Below, piece by piece: positions 1 to 11,453 of a stretch of 64,000 nt of DNA; position 1 is the stretch's first letter; each line of letters opens with the position of its first letter. The DNA is taken from the NCBI GenBank assembly GCA_029531795.1, contig JAPEIS010000014.1, positions 1,116,001-1,180,000 on the forward strand, given 5' to 3'. The position numbers were made by a program, and so were the translations under genes. The notes under the pieces are model-generated. The model was not told the origin of the DNA. It searched no databases and saw only the letters and a program-made list of their open reading frames with translations. The stretch is from Sclerotinia nivalis. Taxonomy: Eukaryota > Ascomycota > Leotiomycetes > Helotiales > Sclerotiniaceae.

Positions 1-450
1 ATTACTCCTTCAACAAACGCTTCATTAATTGACAAAACAAGCTATACTACTATTACCAAATCAATAAAGGAATAGAAAGTAATTTCCAAAGGGAATTCTA
101 TAAAACAAAAGTCTGTAAAATAAAAGAATGATATTCCTAACAAACGATTAATTCTTATCAATCTACTTTTTCATCAATTCAATTCTTTTATATTATTATA
201 TACAAGAAACAAGATCAACGAAGCCTTCAAAAAGGCTGGCATCAACAGACCAATTATCTCGGCCATTATTACAACTAAAAGCAACAATATCATTCTAATC
301 ATTAATAGTCCCTTCAATGTACAATTCCTTATAGAAAAAAAAGAAATCTGGAATTGTATCCTCGAATCAGAAAAACTTCAAATCGATAAACCATAGTACA
401 AAGTAATTATATATAAAATCCCAATCAAGGAATTCTCTGATCCAAAAGGA

Positions 451-813
451 ATGGATTTGATTAAAAACGAAATTAAAACTTTCAATTCAGAGTTTATTAT
501 AATAGGTATTTTTTATTGGCTTACTAATACTTCTAAAAGAACTAATCAACAAGAAAGAACAATTGTGATTGTGTTTGCTATACAAAAGGAAACAGAATTA
601 GTTATTCGAAAAAGACTATATATCGCTGGTATTAGCATCAAAGTTGAAAGATTCTATCTTTCCACTTTTTCCTTTCAATATAATAAATGTCAAGGATTCG
701 GTTATAACGAATCATATTATAAAAAACCTTCAGTTTGTGGACTTTGTAACAATAATCATATTATAATTAATCATTTTTGTCTAATTTGTCAAGCTAAAGG
801 TAAACCTTATTAG
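451..813 (+). pseudogene. LINE ORF1 remnant with zinc-knuckle cluster
   Basis: This 120-codon open piece ends in a cysteine/histidine-rich tail. It contains CQGFGYNESYY, then CGLCNNNHIIINHFC and CLIC, which is the pattern of the tandem CCHC knuckles at the end of LINE ORF1 (nucleic-acid-binding, gag-like) proteins. In the first knuckle the expected His and Cys positions now read Tyr (N-E-S-Y-Y), changes that CAT-to-TAT and TGT-to-TAT transitions would produce. The upstream part of ORF1 (1-450) is in other frames and interrupted. Confidence 0.7.
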
Positions 814-899
814 TATTTAGTGATCAAATATACTAATTGCAAAGGAAAACATAAAACTAACTCTAAAGTATACAAAATATACCAAACAACCATTCGGAA

Positions 900-1650
900 A
901 TCCAATTAATATTATACAACAATATTTGCATTCTTCAAATCAACCTAAACAAAAGCCTTCAAGCTATCGAAAATGCTTTTCAATTTGTTTTAGAATTCGA
1001 TATCGATCTTATAATCATTCAAGAACTTTGAATTCTTTCAAACCCTGAAAAAGATTACTTTTCAACTAAATCGATTGCTCATTCTAGCTTTTCCCAATTT
1101 CTTCCAAATTATCCTTCGAATCTTTGTTCCTGTACAATAACCTACATCTCGAAAGAATTCAAATTGTTAATAATCTTAACCCCCAACTTTCCCAAAGATA
1201 CAGATATTCAAATTATCGATATCACTCAGGGAAATCATACAATTCAATTATTCAATATATACAATGAAACTAATCAAACTAAAAAGAAAAGTTATACTAT
1301 CAAAAGATATCTTTTCAATACTCCTCTCTTTTATCATACTATTTTTACAAAGGACTTCAATTCTTATTATTCTTGATGAAACCCTTTTTCAAACAAAAAC
1401 TCAAATACTGATCAATTAATTGAATGATTCAAAGATTAAAACTTTATTTTTTTCAATGAACCAGAAATTAATACTTTTTATCGAATTAATATAATAAATC
1501 CAAATATTTTAGATCTTACATTAATTACTAAAACAATATCCTTCAATATTATTGATTGACAAGTTCTTCCTGATCTTGGTTCAGATCATTTAAAGATCCT
1601 ATTTGAAGTAAAAGATATTTCATTTTATACTACGAATATTATTCTATTAG
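900..1650 (+). pseudogene. LINE APE-type endonuclease domain, degraded
   Basis: Read through its stop codons, this stretch shows the landmarks of the endonuclease that nicks target DNA for LINE integration. The start resembles ILQINLNKS..AI. The segment KDFNSYYS followed by a stop and WNP corresponds to the family motif GDFNxHHxxW. GSDHLKI near 1579-1599 matches the catalytic SDH motif. The first Gly of GDFN has become Lys or another residue, and several Trp codons have become TGA/TAG. It is non-functional. Confidence 0.75.
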
Positions 1651-2477
1651 CAAAGTTCAATACAAAATTAACAGATTAAAACAAATTTATATTAATCTTC
1701 GAAATTGAGATAGCTATATCAACAATCCTTAACTCAAACGAATACTTCAATCTTTTCACTCTAAAATCCGATTCTCTCGATTCTTTTCTTAACAAAAACC
1801 TGTATATACAAATACTAGATAAAATCGCAATGGAATTCACTCGAATTATTACCAATTCAACAAACGCTAATATACTTAGATCCAAATCAACCAAAAAAGC
1901 AAAGCTTTAATGATCTCCAAAATTGAAAGCCCTTTGTAAATAGCTTTCATCAGTATATAAGAATACTAAATAATACTTTGAAAACAATATATTCAAGAAA
2001 ATCTACCAATCAACAAGGAATTATTACTTTCAAGTTATTAAAACAGCAAAAAAGAATCATTAGAACGAATTCCTTGAAAAAAAAGATATTCAAATAATCT
2101 TCAAAGCAATATCATATACAAAAGATCTTCAAACCGAAAAGATCCCGAATATTCAATCTAACCCTTCTCAACTTGAAAGCTTATTCGAAGAAAAATATTC
2201 GGTCTTCAGATTTACCCTTTTCCCTCCCCCCCCATATACAATTATACCTGAATGAAAAAGATATAAACAATCGAAAAAATAGGAATAATCTGATTTTATT
2301 GAAAATGAACTTTTCAATACCTGCTCGACTAAAATCAAAGGAAAAACCCCTAGCCCAAACAGAATTACTCAAAAAATCATTATTCGAATTTACAAAACAA
2401 TCCCAAAAACTTTCTTTATTCTTTTTAGCAATTTGATTAATCTCAATTATCATCCTTCTTGCTGAAAACAAGCTACT

Positions 2478-2690
2478 TGTCACGGGGTCCCCGTATATGG
2501 TATACGGAGACCGCTCGGGTTCCGACCCATAGGAGTCGGACCTCGGATAAGTGTAGGCTAGCCCCGGTCGGGGCTAGCGCTACACATAAATGTATTTAAG
2601 GAACCGTTCCTTCTATAGAAACGTAGCTCTTCGAGCTACGTCTTATTAATAAAAGTGATTCCTGTTGTCCTGTCTGTTGCTTCTGTGATA
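2478..2690 (+). mobile_element. Solo LTR of Ty3/gypsy element A family
   Basis: This 213-bp LTR begins TGTCAC and ends GTGATA (an inverted terminus, one CA-to-TA change from GTGACA). It is flanked by a perfect 5-bp target-site duplication, CTACT, at 2473-2477 and 2691-2695. It has the same length as and is collinear with the two LTRs of element A (5534-5746 and 11236-11448) but is much less mutated. Removing it rejoins the LINE frame at the start of the RT domain (KQAT/VILKKP). It therefore arose by LTR-LTR recombination of an A copy that had landed inside the LINE. Confidence 0.93.
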
Positions 2691-4010
2691 CTACTAAAGT
2701 TATACTCAAAAAACCTTCGAAATCAGATTATTCTATTCCAAAAGTATATAGAATTATTGCTCTTTTGAATTGTTTAGGCAAAATAAATGAAAGAATATTA
2801 GCTCAAAGATTTAACTACCTTACTGAAACAACAAAACTACTTCATCATTCCCAAATAAATAAAAGATAAAAGAAATCAATTATCGATACAACAATCCTGC
2901 TTACTACCGAAATCGAAAGGAATTTAAAAAACAAAAAGAAAACCTTAGCTCTTTTTCTAGATATCAAAAAGGCCTTCGATTATATATTCAAGAATCGATT
3001 CTTAGATATCTACAAAAACTTCAATCTTCCAATTAGTTTTATTATATAGATCTCATCATTTTTGGAAGAAAGATTATTCAAACTTTCGTTTGATAATCAA
3101 ACCGAAGCTTTTAAATCAATCAATATCGGAATCCCTCAAGGAAATCCAATCTCATTAATCCTTTTTTTAATCTATATTCGAGATCTCTTTCAATCGAATT
3201 CAATTGAATATCTTTTATATATTGATAATATAGTTATAATTATTTATTCTTCAAACTAAAAAAAGAATATCCTTTCCCTCGAAAGAGCAACCAAACAAAT
3301 TTATACTTTCGATGAAAAAAACACTATTCAATTCAATTTAGCAAAAACAAAATTAATGTATTTCTTTATATCCAAATACATTAAAGATACTTCAATCAAA
3401 CTCCCAAATTCTGAGATTGTATAACCTTCATCATTGATCAGATGATTAGGAATATAATTCGATCCCAATCTCAACTTCAAACAGTATATTGCTATTCGAA
3501 CAACTCAAATTAAGGTTTCATTTTATCGAATAATTAGATTAACTAATACTAAGAAAAGATTAAGCCCTAAAACACTAAGATAGTTCTATATAATATATAT
3601 CATTAACATAATTGATTATAGATTAATCATCTAATAAAAAGATCAAGCTTTGTTCAAAAAGATTCTTCAATTATTTCAGAATTTTGTTCTATGTAAGATT
3701 CTAAGAGTCTTCAAAATCTCATTAATAAAGCCAATAAAAATGGAAATCGTTTTATACCCTTCGAAAATCAAATTAAACACTGGAATTAGACAATATGCTT
3801 TCAGATTGTTGAAAATCTCGTCTTTCCATCCCGTCAATACAATTATAAATAAACTAACTATCGAAAAAAAAGTTCTAAATACAATAACAACCCCTCAAAG
3901 GAAATTATCGAAATTTACTCAACTTGAAAAGATTATGAAATCAATCAAGGAAGATTTCGATCCTTTAATTTTAGAAAAAATCGATCACTTTCATTTCCCT
4001 CCTTGAAAAA
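2691..4010 (+). pseudogene. LINE reverse transcriptase domain, degraded
   Basis: Conserved RT blocks can be followed in one mostly continuous frame: the entry VILKKPSK..YRIIALLNC; LALFLDIKKAFDY around 2950-2985 (first catalytic Asp block); GIPQGNPIS at 3128-3154; and YIDN at 3218-3229. YIDN is the catalytic YxDD box with its second Asp changed to Asn by GAT-to-AAT, a G-to-A transition. Further in-frame stops lie at Trp and Gln positions. The enzyme is dead. Confidence 0.88.
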
Positions 4011-4099
4011 GGAATACTCCATATAAAATCAATATCAGCAAGCTAGCAAAAAAGAATACCGCAATTATCCATAACCTTACATTCAAATACAGATACAAG

Positions 4100-4540
4100 A
4101 ATACCATTATAATATATATTAATGCTTCATCCATTTTAAATAGAATCGAAATTAATATCGGAATTGCAATTATTCTATCGAATAATCAGATTTCACACCA
4201 GGAAACCATCAATATTGAAATGAATCAGTTTATCTACAATAATAAACTTCTTGAAATCATTAAAGCAATCGAATATACTAGCTCCATTGCTCAACCAAAC
4301 GAAAAATTCAAAATCTACTCAAATAATCAAACCGGATTACACCGATTGAAAATACCCTCTAATACTCCTAACCAGATATACCAAATTAAAGCAATCAAGG
4401 CTACAGAAACTCTCCTTAGAAAAGAAACTGAAATCTCCCTTAATTGAATTCCAAAGCATACCTTTATTGAAAAAAACGAATTGATTAATATTTTAGCAAA
4501 AAAAGCTACAAAACAAAGATCATCATTAAACAAAACCAGC
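4100..4540 (+). pseudogene. LINE RNase H domain, degraded
   Basis: After the RT, the frame reads YINASS..RIEINIGIAI, then an E-containing helix (LEIIKAIEY) and IYSNNQTGLHRL. These correspond to the DGS, E and D blocks of RNase H type 1; the third Asp now reads Asn (SDNQ to SNNQ). The final block IPKHTFIEKNELINILAKKA matches the WIPGHxxxxGNExAD region. The presence of RNase H separates this LINE from clades lacking it. Confidence 0.78.
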
Positions 4541-4678
4541 TTTACCTTTTTAGAAATAAATATCAAAAGAATGAAATCCGAAGAATAGAATACTTTTCTT
4601 TATTCATCTAATTCGGCCTATTCGAAAATATACCCCTGGAAGACTAACTCAAAGATCAGAATTCTAGAAAACACTAAG

Positions 4679-4841
4679 TATCACGGTAAGGGAAAAGGTA
4701 TGTGTAGGTTTGATCTATTGTTGTACTACGAGGAGGAGAAGAAGGTCAAGGAGGTGACCTGACTATATAGAAGTGAATGTATGCATGTGTGCCTAAGGCA
4801 TACATGATTATGTGCAGGTGAAGGGAGATGAACTCGTAACA
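4679..4841 (-). repeat. 3' LTR of element B
   Basis: This 163-bp LTR on the plus strand starts TATCACGGTAAGGG and ends CTCGTAACA, pairing with the copy at 17225-17387. A purine-rich stretch inside it on the minus strand (gaagaaggggtac) fits the polypurine primer site that precedes a 3' LTR. Confidence 0.9.
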
Positions 4842-5533
4842 GTACCCCTTCTTCAAGAAACCCATTTGATCCCAAATGGGTATTAAAAAATAAAGAAAAA
4901 TAAAGAAAAAATACAGATCTCTTTCTTCAATTAGGTCCCTGAACAAAAAAAACATATGATATCCCTTAATGATGTTATATCCCTTATTGTTATAATATGT
5001 AATATACCTTTAGGCGAAGCGAACAATCTTGGTACAAATGGATCTTCGTAGAGTAGGTGTAGCAATCGCGCTGTGTGACTCCGATTGCAAATTCTGTGGT
5101 TCTGGTTGCAATATAGTAGTGTCGGGGTGTTTTAGAATCCAAATTGGCGGTCTTAGTTTCTCTGGATGAAGACGATGATATTCGATAAAAACCTTTTTGT
5201 TATCCTTTAAATTATTAGTTGGTTGCCAAGTTGGTGTGTAGTGTTTTCATTTGATTAAATAATGATGGCCATCCTTATTATGATTATCTAGAACTTTTTC
5301 AAATATCTATTTTTGAATAGGCTCATCCTTATTGTTGTTCTGTTCCAAAATTCTGTTTTGTGTAGTTAGGGATTCTGATTCGTTAATTGTTGCTTGAATT
5401 GGGAAGTGAGGATTAGTATGAACTGGAAGTAAAAGAGAATGATGGAAAACAGGGAAGATTTTAATGTTTTTAGGCAATTGAATAAGACAAGTACGAGGAT
5501 AAACTTTGATAATCTTGTAAGGGCCGATCTATT
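4842..5533 (-). pseudogene. Element B: end of integrase and chromodomain
   Basis: Read on the minus strand from 5533, this is the continuation of the pol frame cut at 11449. It begins IGPYKIIKVYPRTCLIQLP and runs through FPVFHHSLLLPV, the usual end of a Ty3/gypsy integrase. It then reads EKVLDNHNKDGHHYLIK, a stop in place of Trp, KHYTPTWQP and EYHRLHPE, which is a chromodomain. Chromodomains on chromovirus integrases direct insertion to heterochromatin. About 200 bp next to the LTR hold no recognisable coding sequence. Confidence 0.82.
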
Positions 5534-5746
5534 TGTCACGGGGTCCCCGTATATGGTATACGGAGACCGCTCGGGTTCCGATCCATAGGAGTCGGACCTC
5601 GGATAAGTGTAGGCTAGCCTTGGTCGGGGCTAGCGCTATATATAAATGTATTTAAGGAATTGTTCCTTTTATAGAAATATAGCTTTTTGAGTTATATTTT
5701 ATTAATAAAAATGATTCCTATTGTTTTGTTTGTTACCTTTGTAATA
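5534..5746 (+). repeat. 5' LTR of element A
   Basis: This 213-bp LTR runs TGTCAC...GTAATA. Compared with the solo LTR, its outer half is almost unchanged, while its inner half (from about 5637) carries many transitions, mostly C to T. A purine-rich tract (aaagaggagaatac) lies just before the partner 3' LTR, as expected for second-strand priming. Confidence 0.93.
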
Positions 5747-7060
5747 CTATATAGCTCCCATCTATTTGTATCGATACTTCTACGATGTCGTCCCGTTTGT
5801 ACCCACCTAGCCAGCCCAGCTCCCTTGAAGAATTCGCTACTGTTGTAACTAGCGATATCGCGATCTGGTATCATTATCTTATTTCTCTTTACGATTATAG
5901 TATAAAAGTGGAGGTAGAGGTAACCGATTTATAATCTGTAATTCAAAAGCTTATTTTCGATTTGTAAGTCGAGAAAACTGTATTTATATGATGGAAGGAG
6001 GAGAATGATGGGTTGATTGTCTATTTGATTCAACTTCATCCTATCTCCGTTGCTTCGCTTGTTTTAACCGACTCTTTGCTTTTGATGCTCGTTACGATTT
6101 CGGCCGTTGCTTTTGTTTTATCGAAGCCTCAATTGAGTGAGAAGGTATTTGATCTTGTACTGTTTAATGGAACGAAAATCGATCTTGATTGATTTGTCGA
6201 TCAAATACAAAATAAAATGTATACCAATTCCGATTATTTTACTTTTCTACATTTCCCGTTTGATTTATATAATTGAAAGATTAATTGGATTTGCTATTGT
6301 ATAAATTCGATTATATAATATCAAAGGGCAATTTGTTAAACTTGTTGATTATAAGGATCTGTTGCAAATACTAGAAAGAGTTTATGGAAACCAGAACAAG
6401 CGGGTTGAGGCCCGAAAACTTTTGATCAATCTGAAATAGAGGAATTAATCGTTTTATGTTTTCTATGTTGAGTTTCAGAGACTAGCGTTGGAAACCGGGA
6501 TGGCCGACGACAATAGTATTCTGATTATTCTGTTAGAATAAGCTTTATCGAGTGAATTGAAGAATTAGATTGTTATTGTTGAGCTATCTACAAATAACAC
6601 TGATGCATTCGCCATTTTTGTATAGATATTGAAGAATCGCTGTTTGTATTTGATAGGACCGACCGGTTCCGATCGCAATCCAATCGTTCCGTCGCTCTAT
6701 ATTACAATTCAAAATCTAAATCCTGTTAATTGTATCTTTACTTTATTTTCGAATATTATTATTCGATCTATTGCTCCTATTACGATTATACCTGTTGGAA
6801 ATCCAATGGATTTCAATTCCCAAAGATATATTAATAGATGTAAACGAAAAGAATGCTTCCGTTATGAATTGATCGATTATTGTATAAAAGATTACTTGTT
6901 TCTAGATAATCGTCCTGTGCAAACTAAAGCTAACCTTATCAATCCTACTTTACTATCCCCTGTTCCGTTTTTCGTCCAGATTCAATTGTATGTTATATCA
7001 TTGTACAATCTATTCCCTTCTAGCTTCTCGAGTTTGGGAAACGGAACCCGTTTGGTATAA
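5747..7060 (+). pseudogene. Element A gag region with mutated CCHC knuckle
   Basis: Frames between 5747 and 7060 are broken by many stops. The only firm landmark is around 6830-6900: RCKRKECFRYELIDYCIKDY. It has the layout of a retroviral-type CCHC nucleocapsid knuckle (CFRCGxxGHxxxxC) in which Cys has become Tyr and Gly has become Glu/Asp, all single G-to-A changes. It sits before the protease, as expected for gag. Confidence 0.7.
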
Positions 7061-7119
7061 ATCGTTGTTAGATGAAAGCCTTGTGTATATTATATTTGTT
7101 TGCTATTGCAATTCAAGGT

Positions 7120-7690
7120 TTATCTTTCACTGAAGAAACAAGCAATCAAGCAAATCTAATAATATTGTTTATTATTGTTTTATCGATACCTAATCGATTC
7201 TGTTCTATTTACGCTATAGTGGATAGCGGATGCGAAGGATATATTTTCATGGATCGAAGTTGAATAAAAGCTATCAAACTTTTAATATACAAATTATCTA
7301 TCTTGTTCGAAATCATTGGATTCGATGGAAAAATATTACCCGAAAACCGAGTAGATCGTTATATTCTAATCGATTTGCAAATCAACAATCATTATAAGAA
7401 AAGATCGGAAATCTATATTACTGAACTAACTTATTATCCGATTATCTTGAAGTTGGTTTGGCTAAAGAAGTACAATCTCTATATCGGATTCGTATTCAAT
7501 ATCTTTTACTTTGATAACAAGTTCTATCGGAAGTTCTGTAATATATTTGTACAACTATTGAATGTCCAAATCCTATTCGATATTCCTATCAAAATCTGTT
7601 TTGTTTATTTATCACTTTATTTTGAAATGCTAAAGAAAAAAGATATAGCAAATGTTTCAATCCGAATTTATTCGATGTACATCTATTGAA
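7120..7690 (+). pseudogene. Element A aspartic protease
   Basis: The residues IVDSGCEGYIFMDRS at about 7212-7260 contain the D-S-G catalytic triad of retropepsins, and a later PIILKLVWLKKYN (about 7438-7476) resembles the ILGMPWLxxxN segment that follows it. One stop interrupts the frame just after the active site. It lies between gag and RT. Confidence 0.75.
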
Positions 7691-7779
7691 GCTACAAGAT
7701 ATTCCAAACTAGTATCGATTTGATAGATTGAATTCTGAAAGAAAAAGAAGGTTCTATTTTCGAAGATCTGCTTATTGAA

Positions 7780-9120
7780 TTCCGTTTGTGAATCGACGTA
7801 TTTTCTCTATATAATGTTGACAAACTATCTTTGCACCATCTATACGATTATAATATCCGATTGTAAGATAGAACTAAACTACTATTTGGAATTCTGTATT
7901 CAATATCTCGGGACGAATTGAAAGTTTTGCAAAAATAGTTAAAGGAAAACCTAACAAAAGAATTCATTCAACCAAATTCCTTTGTTTCCATTTCGCCTAT
8001 CTTATTTGTTAAGAAATCCAATAAAGGTCTTCGATTTTATATAGATTATTATACATTGAATAATTTATCTATGAAAGACCAATACCTATTGCCTTTAACC
8101 AAAAAATCCTTGAATAACTTGAAAGAGATGAAGTATTTTACAAAAATAGATATCATTTCAATTTTCAATAATATCCGAATCAAGAAAGAACAAGAATACC
8201 TAACTGTATTCCGTACTCGATTTGGTCTATTCGAAACCTTGATTATACTATTCAAACTGATTAGAATCTTAGCAATATTCCAACGATTTATTAATGATAC
8301 TTTAAGAGAATATTTGGATATATTCTGTATTGTTTATTTAGATAATATTCTAATTTATAATAAGATCCGTTTTGAATATATAAAGTATATACAAAAGATA
8401 CTAAACGCCTTACAGAAAACCGGATTGTATATCAATCTGTTGAAATACGAATTTCTGAAATTTGAAACGAAATTTTTAGATCTAATTGTAAACCGAGAAA
8501 AGATCCGAATGGATCTAGCCAAAATTAAAACAATAATTGATTGAAAAACACTGAAGAATTTGATAAATGTATAAATATTTATAGAGTTTAGCAATTTCTA
8601 TCGATACTTTATTTGCGATTTTTCCTCGATTATTTGCCCGATAGTAAATCTGATCAAAAAGGATATAGCCTTTCAATGAGATCCTAATTGTAAGAAATCG
8701 TTCTCGAATTTGAAAGCTACATTTACAACAATACCTATATTAGCCTCTTTCGATTGAAAGAAGGATATAATCCTAAAAACGAATACATCGGATTATATAT
8801 CTATTGGAATCCTTTTCCAATACAATGATAATAGGATTCTGAAACCTATTATATATTTCTTAAAGAAGTATTCGATTGCAGAATATAATTACAAAATTTA
8901 TAATAAAGAATTACTAGCAATTATCTACTGTTTCGAAAAATGGCAATCCGAATTAGAAAGCGCCTTTTCCCCAATCAAGATTATTACAGATTATAAGAAT
9001 CTGGAATACTTTACGACAACAAAGCTATTGAACCGTTGTTAAGTCTACTGATTTGAATTTCTATCCCGTTTCAATTTCAAGATTATATACTGTTCCGGAA
9101 AGCAAAGAACGAAACCCAAT
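7780..9120 (+). pseudogene. Element A reverse transcriptase and RNase H
   Basis: RT blocks include IDYYTLNNLSMKDQYLLPL (about 8038-8094), YFTKIDIISIFNNIRI, LFETLIILF..., and YLDN at 8335-8346, where the catalytic YLDD has lost its second Asp by G to A. RNase H follows: [18 protein letters not shown] near 8980-9035 corresponds to the TDHKNLEYF motif, with His replaced by Tyr by C to T. The order and spacing are typical for Ty3/gypsy pol. Confidence 0.88.
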
Positions 9121-9549
9121 ATTCTAATCAGAAGATCAAAGGATTTGTCTAAAGAAAAAAATGAACACTTCTTTCATCAAAATCAAATTGTTCTGAAAAT
9201 CGAAAATCTAGATATAGATCTGTTTTCTATTATTAAACCAAAAAAGAAAATTCGTTTTGCAATTACAACCCGTAACCAAATCCATACCGATATTCTATCG
9301 TCTATTTACAATCCCGAACCATCTATCCGCGAATCTGGATTATCTATTTGTGAATCTGAACCATTTGCAATACCCGATAACCCAATCCCTATCCAATTAC
9401 CTGAATCTATACAATTGAAACCCCTTATGTTACGATCACGCAACAGTTTCGTCAAAACAAGAAACCTAAACGGAGGCGTTCTCATTTCGAATCATCAGCG
9501 TAGGAACGTCATCGATCAGTTTGGAATGTTTAGTAAACAAGCTTCTTTG

Positions 9550-11220
9550 TATTGCTTATGAAAGGACAGGAATGGTGGCGAACTATAGGCGTTCTGATAT
9601 CTCTTTATTGATTGAACTTAAAAGTAATAGTTTATTCATAATTAGAAAGGGTAATGAAAAGTTTTGGCTACGGTTTTACGACTAATTGATTCTTTGCCTA
9701 TGTGATCTTAACACCTTAAAGAACTGAAACCCTTGTTCGCTGAAGTTTATCTATCCGATCCGCTTTTGTTATCGATCTTAAAGGCTTTAAAAAAGAATAT
9801 TGTTAGATATCTGTATATCATATTATCTGAATATACTGTAAATAATGATCTATTATATTATTGTAAAAAGCTTTATATTCTTAATTATAATCCTTTAAAA
9901 GCAAAACTCCTCCGAATGATCTACGATTCTTTTATTGCTGGATACCTGTATTATATTTGTATCTTCGAATTGCTTTCCCGAAACTATTATTAGCCTGAAT
10001 ATTACGATTACATTTTCCGTTGGATGTGTAATTGTTATAATTGCTACCGAGTTACCCCGAACTGTAAAGGATAAAAAGAAATCTTATACTCTTTTTCGAT
10101 CTTACAACAAATCTGGAAAGATATTTCAATCGATTTCATTATCCATCTTCCGAAAAGCTTTGAATACGATGCGATATTTGTTGTAATCGATCGATTAACC
10201 AAAATGAAACATTTCCTGTTCTACCGAGGAATTTATAACTCCGAAGAAATCTCCCGTTTGTTTCTGAAGTATATATAGAAGCTCCACAACCTACCGCAGA
10301 TTATTATATCCGATCATAAAGTTCAATTTATCTCTAACTTCTAAAAGCATATCTGTAAACGACTAAATACTGTTTCGAAGCTATCGACAACTTATTATCC
10401 TGAAACCGATGAACAAACAAAAAAAGCGAATACAATACTCGAACAATACCTTCACTTGTATATATCCTACCTACAGAACGACTAGTCCGAATGGCTACCG
10501 ATTGCCGAATTCTCGATTAACTCTATCTGATCCGAAAACTCCCGCCTATCGTTGTTCTTTACCAATTACAATTTCTATCCCCGAATAGGTTTCGAACCCG
10601 CTACGCTCTCCGATCGCCTTAGAGTCCTGGACACTAAAGAATTCGTCAAAAAAATGAAATCGATCATCGATCACCTAAAGACCGAACTGATTGTTAATCA
10701 AACTCGTTATTCGAAGAATACCGATTCCCATTGTTCGTTTGTTTATCGATACCAATTTGAAGATCTAGTCTAGTTTAATACTAAGAATATCCGAACTCTT
10801 TGTTCCCAGAAGAAGCTAGATTGGAAAAACTTAAATCCTTTTCGAATTCTGAAGAATATAAATTTGTATACTTATGAATTAGAGCTCTCTGCTTTTATAA
10901 AGAATCATCTAATCTTTTATATTAATCTGTTGTATCCCACCAATGATGATCTTATCTTTGATCAACACAACTTGCCTTCCCCTTCTATCGAAGTTGAAGG
11001 CATTGAACAATTCGATGTAAAAAAAGTCCTGGATTCCCGATGAGAACATCGAAACCGTAATAGCCCCCATCTGAAGTATATTATCCGATAAGTAAACTAT
11101 AATACGTCTACCGAAGAGCCTATAGAGTATTTGGAGAATACTCAAGAACTAATCTGTAATTATCACCATCGTTATCCAAATAAACCTGATCCCCCTAATC
11201 GTCTCAACAAAGCTCGACCC
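9550..11220 (+). pseudogene. Element A integrase with C-terminal chromodomain
   Basis: The zinc-binding start is around 9890-10080. The catalytic core includes WKDISIDFIIHLPKSFEYD (DFI, first Asp), FVVIDRLTKMKHF, IISDHKVQFIS (second Asp), and a Glu-containing segment near 10390-10450. The stretch SLFFTNYNFYPR (about 10549-10584) matches the conserved integrase tail. From about 11000, FDVKKVLDSR, a stop for Trp, EHRN...LKYIIR, a stop for Trp, and NYN resembles a chromodomain. Scattered stops make it inactive. Confidence 0.8.
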
Positions 11221-11235
11221 TAAAGAGGAGAATAC

Positions 11236-11448
11236 TATCACAGAGTTCCTATATATAGTATACGGAAACCATTCGGGTTCCGACCCATAGAAATCGGACC
11301 TCGGATAAGTGTAGGCTAGCCCCAATCGGGGCTAGCGCTACACATAAATATATTTAAGGAACTATTCCTTCTATAGAAACGTAACTCTTCGAACTACATC
11401 TTATTAATAAAAGTGATTCCTGTTGTCCTGTCTGTTGCCTCTGTGATA
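11236..11448 (+). repeat. 3' LTR of element A
   Basis: This 213-bp LTR runs TATCAC...GTGATA and is followed by the target duplication CTATT (11449-11453). Here the inner (left) half is the mutated one, mostly G to A, while the last roughly 45 bp match the solo LTR, the mirror image of the 5' LTR pattern. Confidence 0.93.
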
Positions 11449-11453
11449 CTATT

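Larger units (their letters stand above)
1..4678 (+). mobile_element. RIP-degraded LINE (Tad/I-like), 5' and main part
   Basis: This is a non-LTR retrotransposon reading left to right, truncated by the window start. In order it carries ORF1 zinc knuckles (about 650-810), an APE-type endonuclease (about 900-1650), a reverse transcriptase (about 2700-4010) and an RNase H (about 4100-4530). The order and the RNase H after the RT fit the fungal Tad1/I group; the clade name is an inference. Nearly every domain is broken by stop codons explained by C-to-T or G-to-A changes, and base composition is very AT-rich, as expected from RIP (repeat-induced point mutation). A solo LTR interrupts it at 2478-2690, and element B interrupts it after 4678. 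The frame resumes at 17388. Confidence 0.9.
5534..11448 (+). mobile_element. Ty3/gypsy chromovirus 'element A', complete but RIP-inactivated
   Basis: This 5.9-kb LTR retrotransposon has LTRs at 5534-5746 and 11236-11448 (213 bp each), flanked by the perfect 5-bp duplication CTATT (5529-5533 and 11449-11453). Left to right it contains gag with a zinc knuckle, aspartic protease (VDSGCEGYIF), RT (YLDN), RNase H, integrase and chromodomain. It lies inside the integrase gene of element B, in opposite orientation. The terminal repeats and duplication are intact, yet the coding region is full of transition-type stops, so it landed complete and was then mutated. Confidence 0.95.

Noticed and set aside
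5692..5874. Minus frame over the 5' LTR of element A (RWVQTGRHRRS...)
   Set aside because: Runs across the LTR boundary with no domain; a chance frame.
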